DNA of 64,000 bases from Ruegeria arenilitoris (lineage in GTDB: Bacteria; Pseudomonadota; Alphaproteobacteria; Rhodobacterales; Rhodobacteraceae): positions 103,466 to 167,465 of the forward strand of contig NZ_WQHP01000008.1 in assembly GCF_013035315.1 (NCBI RefSeq). The letters are read 5' to 3'. Positions within the stretch are counted from its first letter, which is position 1, and the number at the start of each line of letters is the position of its first letter. The notes beneath the pieces are model-generated. The model was not told the DNA's origin. It saw only the letters and a list, made by a program, of their open reading frames with translations, and did no database searches. This document shows, in pieces, positions 26,798 through 36,374 of the stretch. Both the position numbers and the translations under genes were made by a program.

Positions 26798-27752
26798 TCG
26801 CGAACTGATTGCCCGCGTTGTTGGACGGTTTGGACCAGTCGCGCTTGACACCCAGCCACAACAGGATGGTAGAAGCCACAAAGACCGATGAGTACGTCCC
26901 CACGATCACACCCCAGATCATGGCAAAGACAAAGCCACGGATCACGTCCCCGCCAAGCACATAGAGCGAGATCAGCGCCAGCAGGGTCGTGACAGAGGTC
27001 ATGACCGTCCGGCTGAGGGTTTCGTTGATCGAGATGTTCAGCACCTCTTTGAGGTCTTTCTTTTTGTACTTCCGCAGGTTCTCGCGCACACGGTCGAACA
27101 CGACCACGGTGTCATTCAGCGAATACCCCACAATCGTCAGCAACGCGGCGATAATGGCCAGGTCGAACCGGATTTGAAGCTCTGAGAAGATCCCGATGGT
27201 CAGGATCACGTCATGCACCAGCGCTGCGACCGCACCCAAAGCGAATTGCCATTCAAAGCGCAGCCAGATGTAGACAAGCACCGCGCCAATCGCCAGCGCG
27301 ACCGCAATGACCGCCGTTTGGATCAATTCGCCCGAGACTTTGGGGCCAACAGATTCGACCGAGACAAACTGAATATCCGGAGCCGCAATCTTTAGCGCCT
27401 CTTCAACCGCTGTGACGGTCTCAGCCGACACTGCTTCTGCCTCGGCCTGAGCCTGAATACGGATCATCGCGACATTTTCATCAGGCCCGAAGGTTGGATC
27501 GAAAATTTCGGTGATGGTCACGTCGCCCAGTTCCAGCGGAGCGATCGCATCGCGATAGGCGCCAACGTCCACGACCTCGGCGCTTTGGGTTCGGATAGTG
27601 GTCCCGCCGCGGAAGTCGATGCCAAAGTTCAGGCCTTGGATCATGAATGAGGTGAAGGCAATCACCATCATCAGGCCGGAAATGCCCAGCCAGATTTTCC
27701 AGCGACTGAAGAAGTCGAACGAGGTGTTCTGGGGTACGAGTTTCAGTCTCAT
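26784..27752 (-). CDS. secF: Protein translocase subunit SecF
   Basis: With SecD it uses the proton gradient to pull exported proteins through SecYEG on the periplasmic side. It has 322 residues, six transmembrane segments, a periplasmic P1 domain after the first helix (NFGIDFRGGTTIRTQS), and the family TM blocks GYSLNDTVVVFDRVREN and LSRTVMTSVTTLLALISLYV. It begins one base after the secD stop codon. Confidence 0.97.
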   Translation of the reverse strand: MRLKLVPQNTSFDFFSRWKIWLGISGLMMVIAFTSFMIQGLNFGIDFRGGTTIRTQSAEVVDVGAYRDAIAPLELGDVTITEIFDPTFGPDENVAMIRIQAQAEAEAVSAETVTAVEEALKIAAPDIQFVSVESVGPKVSGELIQTAVIAVALAIGAVLVYIWLRFEWQFALGAVAALVHDVILTIGIFSELQIRFDLAIIAALLTIVGYSLNDTVVVFDRVRENLRKYKKKDLKEVLNISINETLSRTVMTSVTTLLALISLYVLGGDVIRGFVFAMIWGVIVGTYSSVFVASTILLWLGVKRDWSKPSNNAGNQFANVDA

Positions 27753-27753
27753 G

Positions 27754-29415
27754 TCAAACCTCGATCGTTTTCGGACGGCGGCGTTCGAACCACATGACGA
27801 TCATCAGACGCGTCACGAAGATCGCGGTGAAGACCGAGGTCAGAATACCAAGGCCCAGTGTGATTGCGAAACCGCGCACCGGACCGCTGCCCATAGCAAA
27901 CAGGATCACAGCGGTGATGAAGGTGGTCACGTTCGCGTCCAAAATGGCCGACAACGCCTTTTCATAGCCCAGCTCGATGGCCCGGGCCGGCCCTCTGGCG
28001 GATTTCAGTTCTTCGCGAATACGCTCAAAGATCAGCACGTTGGCGTCCACCGCCATACCCACAGTAAGAACGATGCCCGCGATGCCGGGCAGAGTCAGCG
28101 TGGCGCCGATCAGGGACAACAGGCCAAACAAAAGGCCCACGTTGATGATCAGAGCGATGTTGGCAAAGATACCGAACAGACCATAGCTAAGCGCCATAAA
28201 GGTCAACACGGCGACAAAGGCCACGATTGTTGCCACCTTACCGGCGTCGATGCTGTCTTGTCCGAGTTCTGGGCCAATGGTGCGTTCCTCAAGGAACTCC
28301 AGCCCCGCAGGCAGGGCACCCGCACGCAGCAGGACGGCCAGATTGGTGCTTTCTTCAACTGTGAAGTTGCCGGTGATGATACCTGAACCACCGGGGATGT
28401 GGCTTTGGATCACAGGGGCCGAAATGACCTCATCATCAAGAACGATTGCGAACGGTTGGCCGATATTTTCCAGCGTGTAGTCGCCGAACTTGCGTGCGCC
28501 AGACGTGTTGAACCGGAAGCTGACCGCCGGGCGTCCATTCTGGTCAAAGGATGGCTGGGCATCCACCAGTTCCTCGCCGGTGACGACAGGAGCGGACTCG
28601 ACGGTGTAGAAGATACCGTTCTCATCGATGGAAGGGATGATTTTTTCGCCGATGCCTGGCACAGCGTTTTCATTCGTGCCCCGTCCAACGACCGGATTAA
28701 AGGTCAACTGCGCGGTGGTGCCGATAATCTCTTTCAACTCACCCGCGCTGCCAATGCCGGGAACCTGAATCAGAATACGGTCCGCGCCCTGGCGCTGAAT
28801 CGTGGGTTCGCGCGTGCCGACTTCGTCGATACGACGGCGCACGATCTCAAGCGACTGGCGTACGGTGCGGTCGTCCGAGGCCAGCCTTTCCGCTTCGGAA
28901 AGCTGAACAACGATAGTGTCGCCTTCGGCGCGCGCTTCGATGTCCGTGGCCCCTACTCCGGTCAGGGTCTGCACCTGTCGGGCCAATCCGCGCACAACCT
29001 CAAGCGCGCGGTTGATGCCCTCTGGCTGGCTGATTTTGACGCTAATTTCGTCGGGAGCCGACTCCTGTTTGCGGATCGTGCCAACGGTGGCGCGTTCATC
29101 CCGCAGCGCATCACGGATTTCCGGCCACATCGCCTCCATCCGGGATTCGTAGACATCCGAGACCTGAACTTCTGCCAGCAGATGTGCACCGCCGCGCAGA
29201 TCGAGGCCCAGATTGACCAGAGACGACGGCAGCCAGTTTGGCCACTGCGCCGCTTCGGCCCGCATTTCAGGGGTGTCGATGCCAAGCTCGATTGCGGCCT
29301 TGGCATCGTTGGATTGCTCGACGCGCGTATAAAACGCATTCGGCAGGGCCATCAGCAGGCCGATCACGCAGACCGACCAGATCAGAACCCGCTTCCAGGT
29401 ATCAATTTGCAGCAT
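27754..29415 (-). CDS. secD: Protein translocase subunit SecD
   Basis: Partner of SecF in the proton-driven late stage of protein export. It has 553 residues: one N-terminal helix, a large periplasmic region opening with LGLDLRGGAHLLAEV, a head domain (PAVSFRFNTSGARKFGDYTLEN), and five C-terminal helices with GMAVDANVLIFERIREELK. Its ATG lies 33 bases after yajC. Confidence 0.97.
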   Translation of the reverse strand: MLQIDTWKRVLIWSVCVIGLLMALPNAFYTRVEQSNDAKAAIELGIDTPEMRAEAAQWPNWLPSSLVNLGLDLRGGAHLLAEVQVSDVYESRMEAMWPEIRDALRDERATVGTIRKQESAPDEISVKISQPEGINRALEVVRGLARQVQTLTGVGATDIEARAEGDTIVVQLSEAERLASDDRTVRQSLEIVRRRIDEVGTREPTIQRQGADRILIQVPGIGSAGELKEIIGTTAQLTFNPVVGRGTNENAVPGIGEKIIPSIDENGIFYTVESAPVVTGEELVDAQPSFDQNGRPAVSFRFNTSGARKFGDYTLENIGQPFAIVLDDEVISAPVIQSHIPGGSGIITGNFTVEESTNLAVLLRAGALPAGLEFLEERTIGPELGQDSIDAGKVATIVAFVAVLTFMALSYGLFGIFANIALIINVGLLFGLLSLIGATLTLPGIAGIVLTVGMAVDANVLIFERIREELKSARGPARAIELGYEKALSAILDANVTTFITAVILFAMGSGPVRGFAITLGLGILTSVFTAIFVTRLMIVMWFERRRPKTIEV

Positions 29416-29448
29416 TACCCTGCCTTTTCAAGGAATTGTCGCGCGAAG

Positions 29449-29736
29449 TTACTTCGCCGGTTCGGTCTTGTTCAGAACCTGAGCGATGGTCGACTTGACG
29501 ACGCGAACCTTGACGCCTTCGGCGATTTCGACCTCGATTTCGTTCTCGCCTTCTTTGACCTTGGCGACTTTGCCAATCAATCCACCTTGGGTGACAACCT
29601 GATCGCCGCGGCGCACAGCCTCGACCATGGCCTGATGTTCCTTCATCTTTTTCTGCTGCGGACGGATCAGCAGGAAATACATGATCGCGAAGATCAGGAT
29701 CAGCGGGAGAAACTGGGCGATTGCGCCACCTTCCAT
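29449..29736 (-). CDS. yajC: Sec translocon accessory protein YajC
   Basis: A 95-residue single-pass inner-membrane protein that associates with SecDF. The helix FLPLILIFAIMYFLLIRPQQ is followed by the family stretch KKMKEHQAMVEAVRRGDQVV and TQGGLIGKVAKV. First gene of the yajC-secD-secF block; the promoter is probably in the 201 bases shared with the divergent MscS gene. Confidence 0.96.
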   Translation of the reverse strand: MEGGAIAQFLPLILIFAIMYFLLIRPQQKKMKEHQAMVEAVRRGDQVVTQGGLIGKVAKVKEGENEIEVEIAEGVKVRVVKSTIAQVLNKTEPAK

Positions 29737-29937
29737 GGGATATTCCTTTGTCTAGATGCTGCGGACACGCTCCGCAAATTTGGCGAGAACCTATGCTCTG
29801 AGTTGCCCCTTTGCAAGCAAAGGCATCGCTGTGCCCCGCCCTGACGTGGCAACACTGTGCAAAGAACAATCCAGGCGTTGCAGATATGTCCTAGGCACCC
29901 TGCTGAATCCGGGTATAGTTTGGGTTAAGGGGGACAT

Positions 29938-31602
29938 ATGGTACGGCAATTCAAGCCCTTCCTTTTGCTGGTTTATTTTCTGACAGCCTTGGCGTCGAGC
30001 CTTTGGTTTTCAGATGTCGCACGGGCACAGGAAACGCCGGCCGACACGGTCACACCCGAGGGTGAGGAATCGGATGCTTTCATGGCTCCGGTCATCGTGG
30101 ACGGTGACGTTTTGTTCCAGGTCCGGGGCTCCAGCGCCCTGCCCGCGCCGGAGCGGGCTGAAGGTGTCCAGAACAAGATCATCGAAATTGCCGAGGCTTC
30201 GGACGCGCCAACAGTCGAGATCACCTATGAGGAAACCGAGATCGGCATCTGGATAATTGCGGATGGTGAGAGGGTCTCAATCGTCACGGCAGCTGACGCC
30301 GAACTGGATCAGATGGAGCTCAGCGTTCTGAGCGTGTTGCACGGGAACGCGATCAAGCAATCCATCGAAGCCTACCGTGCTAACCGCACCGAAAAAGCCA
30401 GAGTATCTGGCGCGATCGAGGCGGCCGCTTGGACCTTGGGATTTGTTGCGTTTGTGGTGGCGATCCTATGGGTGCACCGTCGCATTCGGCGCAAAACACT
30501 AAAACTCGTCAAACGACACCTTAAAGACGTGGAGACAGCGACCGCCAAAAGCGTGCAAGCCGAGGCAATTGCCGCGCTGGTGCGGTATGGGTTGAACTTC
30601 GTTCTGCTCATCATCTTCTTCCTTGGGTTCTACTATTACCTGTCCTTCGTTCTGCTGGCATTCGCTGAAACCCGCTATTTCGCGCAGCTACTGCTGACCT
30701 ACCTGACAGAGCCCGTGTTGCTGATCTTCAAGGGCATACTCAGCTATATCCCCAACATGATCATGCTTGGCCTGATCACCTGGGTGACGATGTACATTAT
30801 CAAAGGGATGCGGGTGTTCTTTGACGCGGTCGAAGCGGGCTCATTCGACATGGGCGATTTCGAAAAACACTGGGTCAGCCCGACCTTCAACATCGCGCGC
30901 GTTGTTGTGATCCTGATCGCCCTGGTCTTTGCCGTCCCGTACATCCCAGGGTCGGACTCGGCTGCATTCCAGGGATTGACCATCCTCGTGGGCGCGATGC
31001 TGTCGCTAGGTGCAAACTCAGTCGTGTCCAACATGCTGGCAGGGCTGTTCGTGATCTACCGCCGCTCGACCTCAATCGGCGACCGGATTCAGATCGGCGA
31101 TCACATCGGTGACGTGGTTCAGATCAAGCTGATGGAAACCCACCTGAAATCCATAAAGAACGAGCTGATCTCGATCCCCAACGCGCAGCTTATGAATTCC
31201 GATGTGGTGAATTTTTCAAAGAAAACGGACGGCAGCGGGCTGCTGCTGCACACCACTGTCGGCATCGGATACGAAGAGCCACCGGAAAAGGTCGAGGCGA
31301 TGCTGATCGAGGCTGCCAATCGCACCAAGGGCATCAAGTCCAAGCCCGAACCCTTTGTTTTGTGGACCGCCCTGGCCGACTACGCGATCAACTATCAGAT
31401 CAACGGCTATACGACTCGCGGCAGTATCATTCCGAAAATCCGGTCGGATCTGCATCGCAATATCGTGGCCGTTTTCAATGAGAATGGCGTCCAGATCATG
31501 ACGCCCTCTTACATGGCCGATCCGCCCGAACCCAAGATCCCGTCCGAGCATTGGGATGGCCACCTGGCGCATGAAACACACGAGGATGCGGATAAGTCGT
31601 AA
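29938..31602 (+). CDS. MscS-family mechanosensitive channel
   Basis: A tension-gated channel that releases solutes on hypo-osmotic shock. It has 554 residues. A signal peptide (to about residue 30, ARA-QETP) precedes an extra periplasmic domain of about 125 residues, then about five transmembrane helices. The pore helix and MscS core are seen in VGAMLSLGANSVVSNMLAGLF and STSIGDRIQIGDHIGDVVQI, followed by the beta domain (LISIPNAQLMNSDVVNFS). The large N-terminal part makes it closer to the YbdG/YnaI-size group than to minimal MscS. Start at ATG preceded by AAGGGGGA. Confidence 0.9.
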   Translation: MVRQFKPFLLLVYFLTALASSLWFSDVARAQETPADTVTPEGEESDAFMAPVIVDGDVLFQVRGSSALPAPERAEGVQNKIIEIAEASDAPTVEITYEETEIGIWIIADGERVSIVTAADAELDQMELSVLSVLHGNAIKQSIEAYRANRTEKARVSGAIEAAAWTLGFVAFVVAILWVHRRIRRKTLKLVKRHLKDVETATAKSVQAEAIAALVRYGLNFVLLIIFFLGFYYYLSFVLLAFAETRYFAQLLLTYLTEPVLLIFKGILSYIPNMIMLGLITWVTMYIIKGMRVFFDAVEAGSFDMGDFEKHWVSPTFNIARVVVILIALVFAVPYIPGSDSAAFQGLTILVGAMLSLGANSVVSNMLAGLFVIYRRSTSIGDRIQIGDHIGDVVQIKLMETHLKSIKNELISIPNAQLMNSDVVNFSKKTDGSGLLLHTTVGIGYEEPPEKVEAMLIEAANRTKGIKSKPEPFVLWTALADYAINYQINGYTTRGSIIPKIRSDLHRNIVAVFNENGVQIMTPSYMADPPEPKIPSEHWDGHLAHETHEDADKS

Positions 31603-31674
31603 CCGGCGCTACACCCTGCCTTTCAGATGGTGCATAAGCGGTTTCAGTGATTCACGCATTTAAGGATCTGAACC

Positions 31675-32967
31675 ATGCACGACATCCGCGCCATTCGCGA
31701 AAACCCAGCCGCCTTCGACGCCGCACTTGCGCGCCGTGGGGACGCGCCGGTGTCGTCAGATTTGCTGAGGCTGGACGAAAGCCGCAGGGCCAAGATTCTG
31801 GCCGCTGAAACCGCGCAGGCGGAACAGAACAAGGCCTCCAAAGAAGTCGGCGCAGCCAAAGCCCGTGGTGACGAGGATGAGTTCCAGCGCCTGCGCGCTT
31901 TGGTGGCCGAGAAAAAGGCTGAAATCGCTCAGATGCAGACCGAGGCCAAGGATTTGGACGCGCTGCTGACGGATCAGTTGATCCGCATCGCCAACCTGCC
32001 GGCCGAGGACGTGCCCGAAGGTGCGGACGAAGACGACAACGTCGAAGTCAATCGCTGGGGCACTCCGCGGGAACTGGACTTTGCGCCGAAAGAGCACTTC
32101 GAGATTGAATCCGTTCAGAACGGAATGGATTTCGAGACGGCGGCAAAACTCTCCGGCTCGCGTTTCGTATTGCTGTCCGGCGGTGTCGCCCGCATTCACC
32201 GTGCGCTGGCGCAGTTCATGCTGGACACGCATATCAACGAGAACGAACTGACCGAGGTGAACGGCCCGGTTCTGGTTCTGTCCGAGATGATGCAGGGCAC
32301 CGGCCAACTGCCAAAATTCGGCGAGGACAGCTATCAGACCCGCGAAGGTTGGTGGCTGATCCCAACCTCCGAGGTTTCGTTGACCAATATCGTCAACGAC
32401 ACGATGATCGAGGAAAGCTATTTGCCCCGCCGCTATACAGCCCACTCGCTCTGCTTCCGGTCGGAGGCCGGGTCGGCAGGCAAGGACACGCGCGGGATGC
32501 TGCGTCAGCACCAGTTCGAAAAGGTCGAGATGGTCTCGGTCACCCATCCGGATAATTCGGATGAGGAACAGAAACGCATGCTGCGCTGTGCCGAGGGTAT
32601 CCTGGAAAAGCTGGGCATCCCCTATCGCACTGTGATCCTGTGCACCGGCGACATGGGCTTTGGCGCGCGCCGGACCTTCGACATCGAAGCATGGCTGCCG
32701 GGTCAGGACACCTATCGCGAGATCAGTTCGGTCTCGACCTGCGGTGATTTCCAGGCCCGCCGGATGAACGCACGCTTCCGTCCCGAAGGGGGCGGCAAAC
32801 CGGAATACGTTCACACGCTGAACGGCTCGGGTCTGGCCGTCGGCCGTTGCCTGATTGCCGTTCTGGAAAACGGTCAGAACGCCGACGGCACCGTCACCCT
32901 GCCTGAAGTGCTGGCCCCTTATCTGGGCGGCAAGCTGACCCTGCAGCTGGACGGCACGCTGGCATAA
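31675..32967 (+). CDS. serS: Seryl-tRNA synthetase
   Basis: Charges tRNA-Ser and tRNA-Sec with serine. It has 430 residues: an N-terminal two-helix coiled-coil arm (residues about 30-100) that grips the long variable arm of tRNA, then a class II catalytic core with motif 2 [20 protein letters not shown] and motif 3 [21 protein letters not shown] precedes the ATG. It shares a bidirectional hairpin terminator with the convergent gene. Confidence 0.97.
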   Translation: MHDIRAIRENPAAFDAALARRGDAPVSSDLLRLDESRRAKILAAETAQAEQNKASKEVGAAKARGDEDEFQRLRALVAEKKAEIAQMQTEAKDLDALLTDQLIRIANLPAEDVPEGADEDDNVEVNRWGTPRELDFAPKEHFEIESVQNGMDFETAAKLSGSRFVLLSGGVARIHRALAQFMLDTHINENELTEVNGPVLVLSEMMQGTGQLPKFGEDSYQTREGWWLIPTSEVSLTNIVNDTMIEESYLPRRYTAHSLCFRSEAGSAGKDTRGMLRQHQFEKVEMVSVTHPDNSDEEQKRMLRCAEGILEKLGIPYRTVILCTGDMGFGARRTFDIEAWLPGQDTYREISSVSTCGDFQARRMNARFRPEGGGKPEYVHTLNGSGLAVGRCLIAVLENGQNADGTVTLPEVLAPYLGGKLTLQLDGTLA

Positions 32968-32970
32968 GAA

Positions 32971-32996
32971 AACCGGCGTCCAAACGGGCGCCGGTT
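32971..32996. terminator. Bidirectional hairpin between serS and the HhH gene
   Basis: An 11-bp stem with one G-U pair (aaccggcgtcc/gggcgccggtt) and loop AAAC starts four bases after the serS stop. On the minus strand it is followed by TTC-TTA after two stem T residues, giving a better U tract for the convergent gene that ends at 33022. Confidence 0.7.
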
Positions 32997-33021
32997 CCGA
33001 AAGATCAAGGGCGAGGAAGTT

Positions 33022-33624
33022 CTACTTCTTCGCCTTTTTCTTATCCTTCTTCTTGTCTTTCTTTTTATCTTTACTCTTGTCTTTTTTGTCGGCGCTTTTC
33101 TTGCTGTCTTTCTTGTCTTTTTTCTTATCTTTCTCGGCCTTGGCTTTCACCTTGTCTTTGGCCTTGGAAAAGACAGCCTCTATCTCTTGCAGCTTTTTGG
33201 CGGCTTTTTCAGCCTTGGCTTTTGCCTTCGCCTTCTTGCGTGCTTTGGCCGCTGCCAGTTCTGCAGCCGCCTTTTCCTCGGCCGCTTTGCGCGCAGCCTC
33301 TTCCGCACGTTTCTCAGCAGCGGCGGCGGCCACGGTCTTGCGGGCCGCGGGCCTGCGCGTCGCCGGTTTTCGGGTTGCTGCCTTGCGGGCAGGCGCGCGC
33401 CGCGCGGTCGGCTTTGCAGCAGGTTTTGCGGCGGCTGCCTTAGGCGCGATCGCCTCTTTGGCCGCGGCGATCAATACAGCCGCGCGCGCTTCACCGATGC
33501 GAGGAACTTTGACCAGATCAGCGGGGGTTGCCTTGGCTATGGCTTCTGCGGTCTTGAACCCATTAGACGTCAAAGACTGTCCAAGTGCCTCACCTACACC
33601 TTTGATTTCGGTCACTGCGGTCAT
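33022..33624 (-). CDS. Helix-hairpin-helix protein with histone-H1-like Lys-rich tail
   Basis: A 200-residue protein from the ATG at 33624 (AAAGGA six bases upstream). Residues about 5-58 hold two helix-hairpin-helix motifs (IKGVGEALGQSL and VPRIGEARAAVLI) that should contact DNA non-specifically. The rest is low complexity: an Ala/Pro/Arg/Lys block like bacterial histone H1 or AlgP (KPAAKPTARRAPARKAATRK), a helical Ala/Glu/Lys block, and a final 50 residues almost entirely Lys and Asp with Ser. It is probably a nucleoid-associated protein. Exact function unknown. Confidence 0.8.
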   Translation of the reverse strand: MTAVTEIKGVGEALGQSLTSNGFKTAEAIAKATPADLVKVPRIGEARAAVLIAAAKEAIAPKAAAAKPAAKPTARRAPARKAATRKPATRRPAARKTVAAAAAEKRAEEAARKAAEEKAAAELAAAKARKKAKAKAKAEKAAKKLQEIEAVFSKAKDKVKAKAEKDKKKDKKDSKKSADKKDKSKDKKKDKKKDKKKAKK

Positions 33625-33655
33625 TCTCTGTCCTTTCTGTCTATCCTTGCAATCC

Positions 33656-33674
33656 GTATATACACAAGATATAC
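33656..33674. promoter_or_regulatory. Dyad GTATAT-N7-ATATAC upstream of the HhH gene
   Basis: A perfect 6-bp inverted repeat with a 7-base spacer lies about 32 bases before the start of the HhH gene, in an AT-rich gap between two minus-strand genes. The position suits an operator or overlap with a -10 element. Confidence 0.35.
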
Positions 33675-33713
33675 AGTCTCGCAACCCTATGTCCGAGCAT
33701 AAGGTTTTTTGTA

Positions 33714-34700
33714 TCAATTGCTATGAGCGAACCGTCCTGATTGATCCTTGCGCGGAAAGGGTACAAGGCGTTTCGCCTCTTCATCCCATAATTTCAGGTT
33801 CAATGCGGCCACGGCCTCGGGGAACTTGATCCGGCGCGGAGTGTATTCCGGCGGTAGGTTATAGTGGCAGGCCCGAAGCCGATAAGACGGAATACGTGCA
33901 TTGAAATGGTGAATGTCGTGCAGCGTGATGCATGCGACCGCATTGTCGAACCACCACCCAAAATCCAAGGCAGATGAGCCCTGAAGCGCGGCCAACTGAG
34001 GGTCCAACTCGGGACGACGGTCCCAGTAAGTGTCTTCGAAATTGTGCTGAAGATAGACGAGAAACACACCCAGCATGCCGCCCAGAAGCGAGAACACCAG
34101 CCACACCAAAATGCCAGTCGTGCCGGCGAGAAGGTACAAAAGTCCGAGGAACACGATGATGGACAGGTTATGCAACACCACGCCCACTACTCCAAACCGG
34201 ACGGTATTTTTGGGCCAGCGATAGCGAATGAAATAGGTGAACAGTGCCCCAACCGGAACCAGGATGAACGGATTTCGGTAAAGCCTGTAGAAAAGACGCG
34301 TTTTCCAGTCGGCGTTTTCCCATTCGCGCACGGTCATGGTGTGGATTTCGCCCGTTTCACGGTGCTCCAGATTCCCGATCCCGGCGTGATGCAGGTTGTG
34401 GTTCTGCTTCATCACCTCAAACGGCGCAAATGTGAACGGTGAAAGCCCATGCCCTGCCCATTCATTCTGCGCGCGGGTTTCAAACAACGAATGATGCCCG
34501 CAGTCATGTTGCAGCACATAAAGACGCACCGCAGAAAAAGCAAAGACGATCCCGGCAGGAACCATCACATACCAGCGGTCTACATAAATGATCGCCAGCG
34601 CCAGCGATGTAAAATACACCGCGAACGTTCCGAAATAGCTCAGCGCGGCCAATCTATTGTCCTGAACCGCGTATTGCCTTGTGTATTCCCTCAGATCCAT
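33714..34700 (-). CDS. Membrane fatty acid desaturase
   Basis: A di-iron desaturase of the inner membrane acting on acyl lipids or related hydrocarbons. The three histidine boxes are present: HDCGHHS, HNLHH and HDIHHFN, with hydrophobic helix pairs between them. Start placed at the ATG at 34700 because GGGGAG is seven bases upstream, giving 328 residues. The HDIHH third box and the YRLRACHYNLPPEY ending resemble the omega-6/beta-carotene-ketolase-like desaturase branch, so the regiospecificity cannot be told. It is monocistronic. Confidence 0.9.
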   Translation of the reverse strand: MDLREYTRQYAVQDNRLAALSYFGTFAVYFTSLALAIIYVDRWYVMVPAGIVFAFSAVRLYVLQHDCGHHSLFETRAQNEWAGHGLSPFTFAPFEVMKQNHNLHHAGIGNLEHRETGEIHTMTVREWENADWKTRLFYRLYRNPFILVPVGALFTYFIRYRWPKNTVRFGVVGVVLHNLSIIVFLGLLYLLAGTTGILVWLVFSLLGGMLGVFLVYLQHNFEDTYWDRRPELDPQLAALQGSSALDFGWWFDNAVACITLHDIHHFNARIPSYRLRACHYNLPPEYTPRRIKFPEAVAALNLKLWDEEAKRLVPFPRKDQSGRFAHSN

Positions 34701-34862
34701 CCAGCCGCTCCCCACGTTGGTCAGGTCCAATGGTGTCAAAAACTGGTGCGGAATCTCCGCGTGAAAAACCACGCGCAAAAAACAGATGCACGCCAGTGAA
34801 TGCTAGCGCGGGGAAATGGGGCTGTCACGCCCCTCAGGCGAAAATGCTGAAAATTGGCGCAG

Positions 34863-36326
34863 TTACGCGCGACCCTTGAGATGTTTGGCCAAGGCACCGG
34901 CGTTTTTCTTGCGGCGACCTTTGTAGGGGTTCTTGTCCCCTTGCCCGCGCAACGTCAGGCGGATCGGCGTGCCCGGCATGTCGAAATCTTCGCGCAGGCC
35001 ATTGACCAGATACCGCGTATAGCTGGCAGGCATCTTATCTGGGTGCGAGCACATCACGACGAACCCCGGCGGGCGGGTCTTGGCTTGGGTCATGTAACGC
35101 AGCTTGATCCGGCGGCCTTGGGGGGCTGGCGGCGGGTGCTGTTCCAACATGGCCGTCAGCCAGCGGTTCAATGCAGCCGTCGGGACGCGGCGGTTCCAGA
35201 TGTCATGGGCACGCAGAATGGCGGCGCGCAGGCGCTCCAGCCCACGGCCGGTTTTTGCCGAAACCGTCACCAGTGGAGCACCACGCAGTTGCGGCAGCAA
35301 ACGCTCGAACGACTCTTTCAGATCCCGCAGCTTTTCCTGCTTGTCCTCTTCGATGTCCCATTTGTTGATGGCAACAACGACGGCGCGGCCTTCGCGTTCG
35401 GCCAGATCGGCGATGCGCAGGTCTTGCTGTTCGAAGGGAATGGCCGCGTCCAACAGAACCACCACGACCTCAGCGAATTTCACCGCGCGCAGACCGTCAG
35501 AGACCGATAGCTTTTCAAGCTTCTCCTGCACCTTCGCCTTTTTGCGCATGCCCGCGGTATCAAATATCCGCATGGGCGTGGTTTCCCCATCCGGGTCGGC
35601 CCAATCGATGCGCAGGCTGATGGCGTCGCGGGTAATCCCGGCTTCGGGTCCGGTCAGCAACCGATCTTCGCCCATGATCTTGTTGATCAACGTGGATTTA
35701 CCAGCATTCGGACGCCCGACAACGGCCACCTGCAGGGGTTTGGCCGCCGTGATCAGAGGCGTTTCGCCCTCGCCGTCTTCGTCCAGCTCAATATCGGTTT
35801 CCGGCGCATCGTCGACCGCCTGCTCTTCGGCGGCATCGGCCAGTGGCATCAGTTGGGTGTAAAGATCGGTCATCCCCTCGCCATGCTCACCCGACAAACG
35901 GACGGGTTCACCCAGACCGAGGTTATAAGCCTCAAGCACACCGGCATCAGCCGCGCTGCCTTCGGCCTTGTTGGCTGCAAGGATCACGTGTTTCGATCGT
36001 TTGCGCAGGATTTCCGCGAACATCTCATCCGTCGGTGTGACGCCGACACGTGCGTCGATCATGAACAGACAGACGTCCGCCATATCCACCGCGCGCTCGG
36101 TCAGGCGACGCATGCGTCCCTGCAGACTGTCGTCGGTCGCATCCTCAAGACCTGCGGTGTCGATCACGGTAAAGCGCAGATCGCCCAGACGTCCCTCGCC
36201 CTCGCGCAGGTCGCGCGTCACGCCGGGCTGGTCATCGACCAGAGCCAGGCGTTTGCCGACAAGGCGGTTGAACAGGGTGGATTTGCCCACGTTGGGGCGG
36301 CCCACGATGGCGAGGGTCAGCGACAT
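34863..36326 (-). CDS. der: Ribosome-assembly GTPase Der (EngA)
   Basis: An essential GTPase for 50S subunit maturation. It has 487 residues with two tandem G domains: P-loops [16 protein letters not shown] (near the N-terminus) and [16 protein letters not shown] (about residue 212), each with its DxxG and NKxD/NKWD motifs ([30 protein letters not shown]), and a KH-like C-terminal domain ending [15 protein letters not shown]. The first NKxD reads NKAE, a common relaxed form. The ATG at 36326 is chosen over TTG at 36335. Last gene of the yfgM-bamB-der operon. Confidence 0.96.
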   Translation of the reverse strand: MSLTLAIVGRPNVGKSTLFNRLVGKRLALVDDQPGVTRDLREGEGRLGDLRFTVIDTAGLEDATDDSLQGRMRRLTERAVDMADVCLFMIDARVGVTPTDEMFAEILRKRSKHVILAANKAEGSAADAGVLEAYNLGLGEPVRLSGEHGEGMTDLYTQLMPLADAAEEQAVDDAPETDIELDEDGEGETPLITAAKPLQVAVVGRPNAGKSTLINKIMGEDRLLTGPEAGITRDAISLRIDWADPDGETTPMRIFDTAGMRKKAKVQEKLEKLSVSDGLRAVKFAEVVVVLLDAAIPFEQQDLRIADLAEREGRAVVVAINKWDIEEDKQEKLRDLKESFERLLPQLRGAPLVTVSAKTGRGLERLRAAILRAHDIWNRRVPTAALNRWLTAMLEQHPPPAPQGRRIKLRYMTQAKTRPPGFVVMCSHPDKMPASYTRYLVNGLREDFDMPGTPIRLTLRGQGDKNPYKGRRKKNAGALAKHLKGRA

Positions 36327-36374
36327 GTTACTCAACTTTCAAGACTCAGACGCGCCCTTTAGCGCATCTTTCGG

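Noticed and set aside
34800..34862. Short hairpin ggggc...gcccc after der, considered as a terminator
   Set aside because: The stem is short and no T tract follows on the minus strand.
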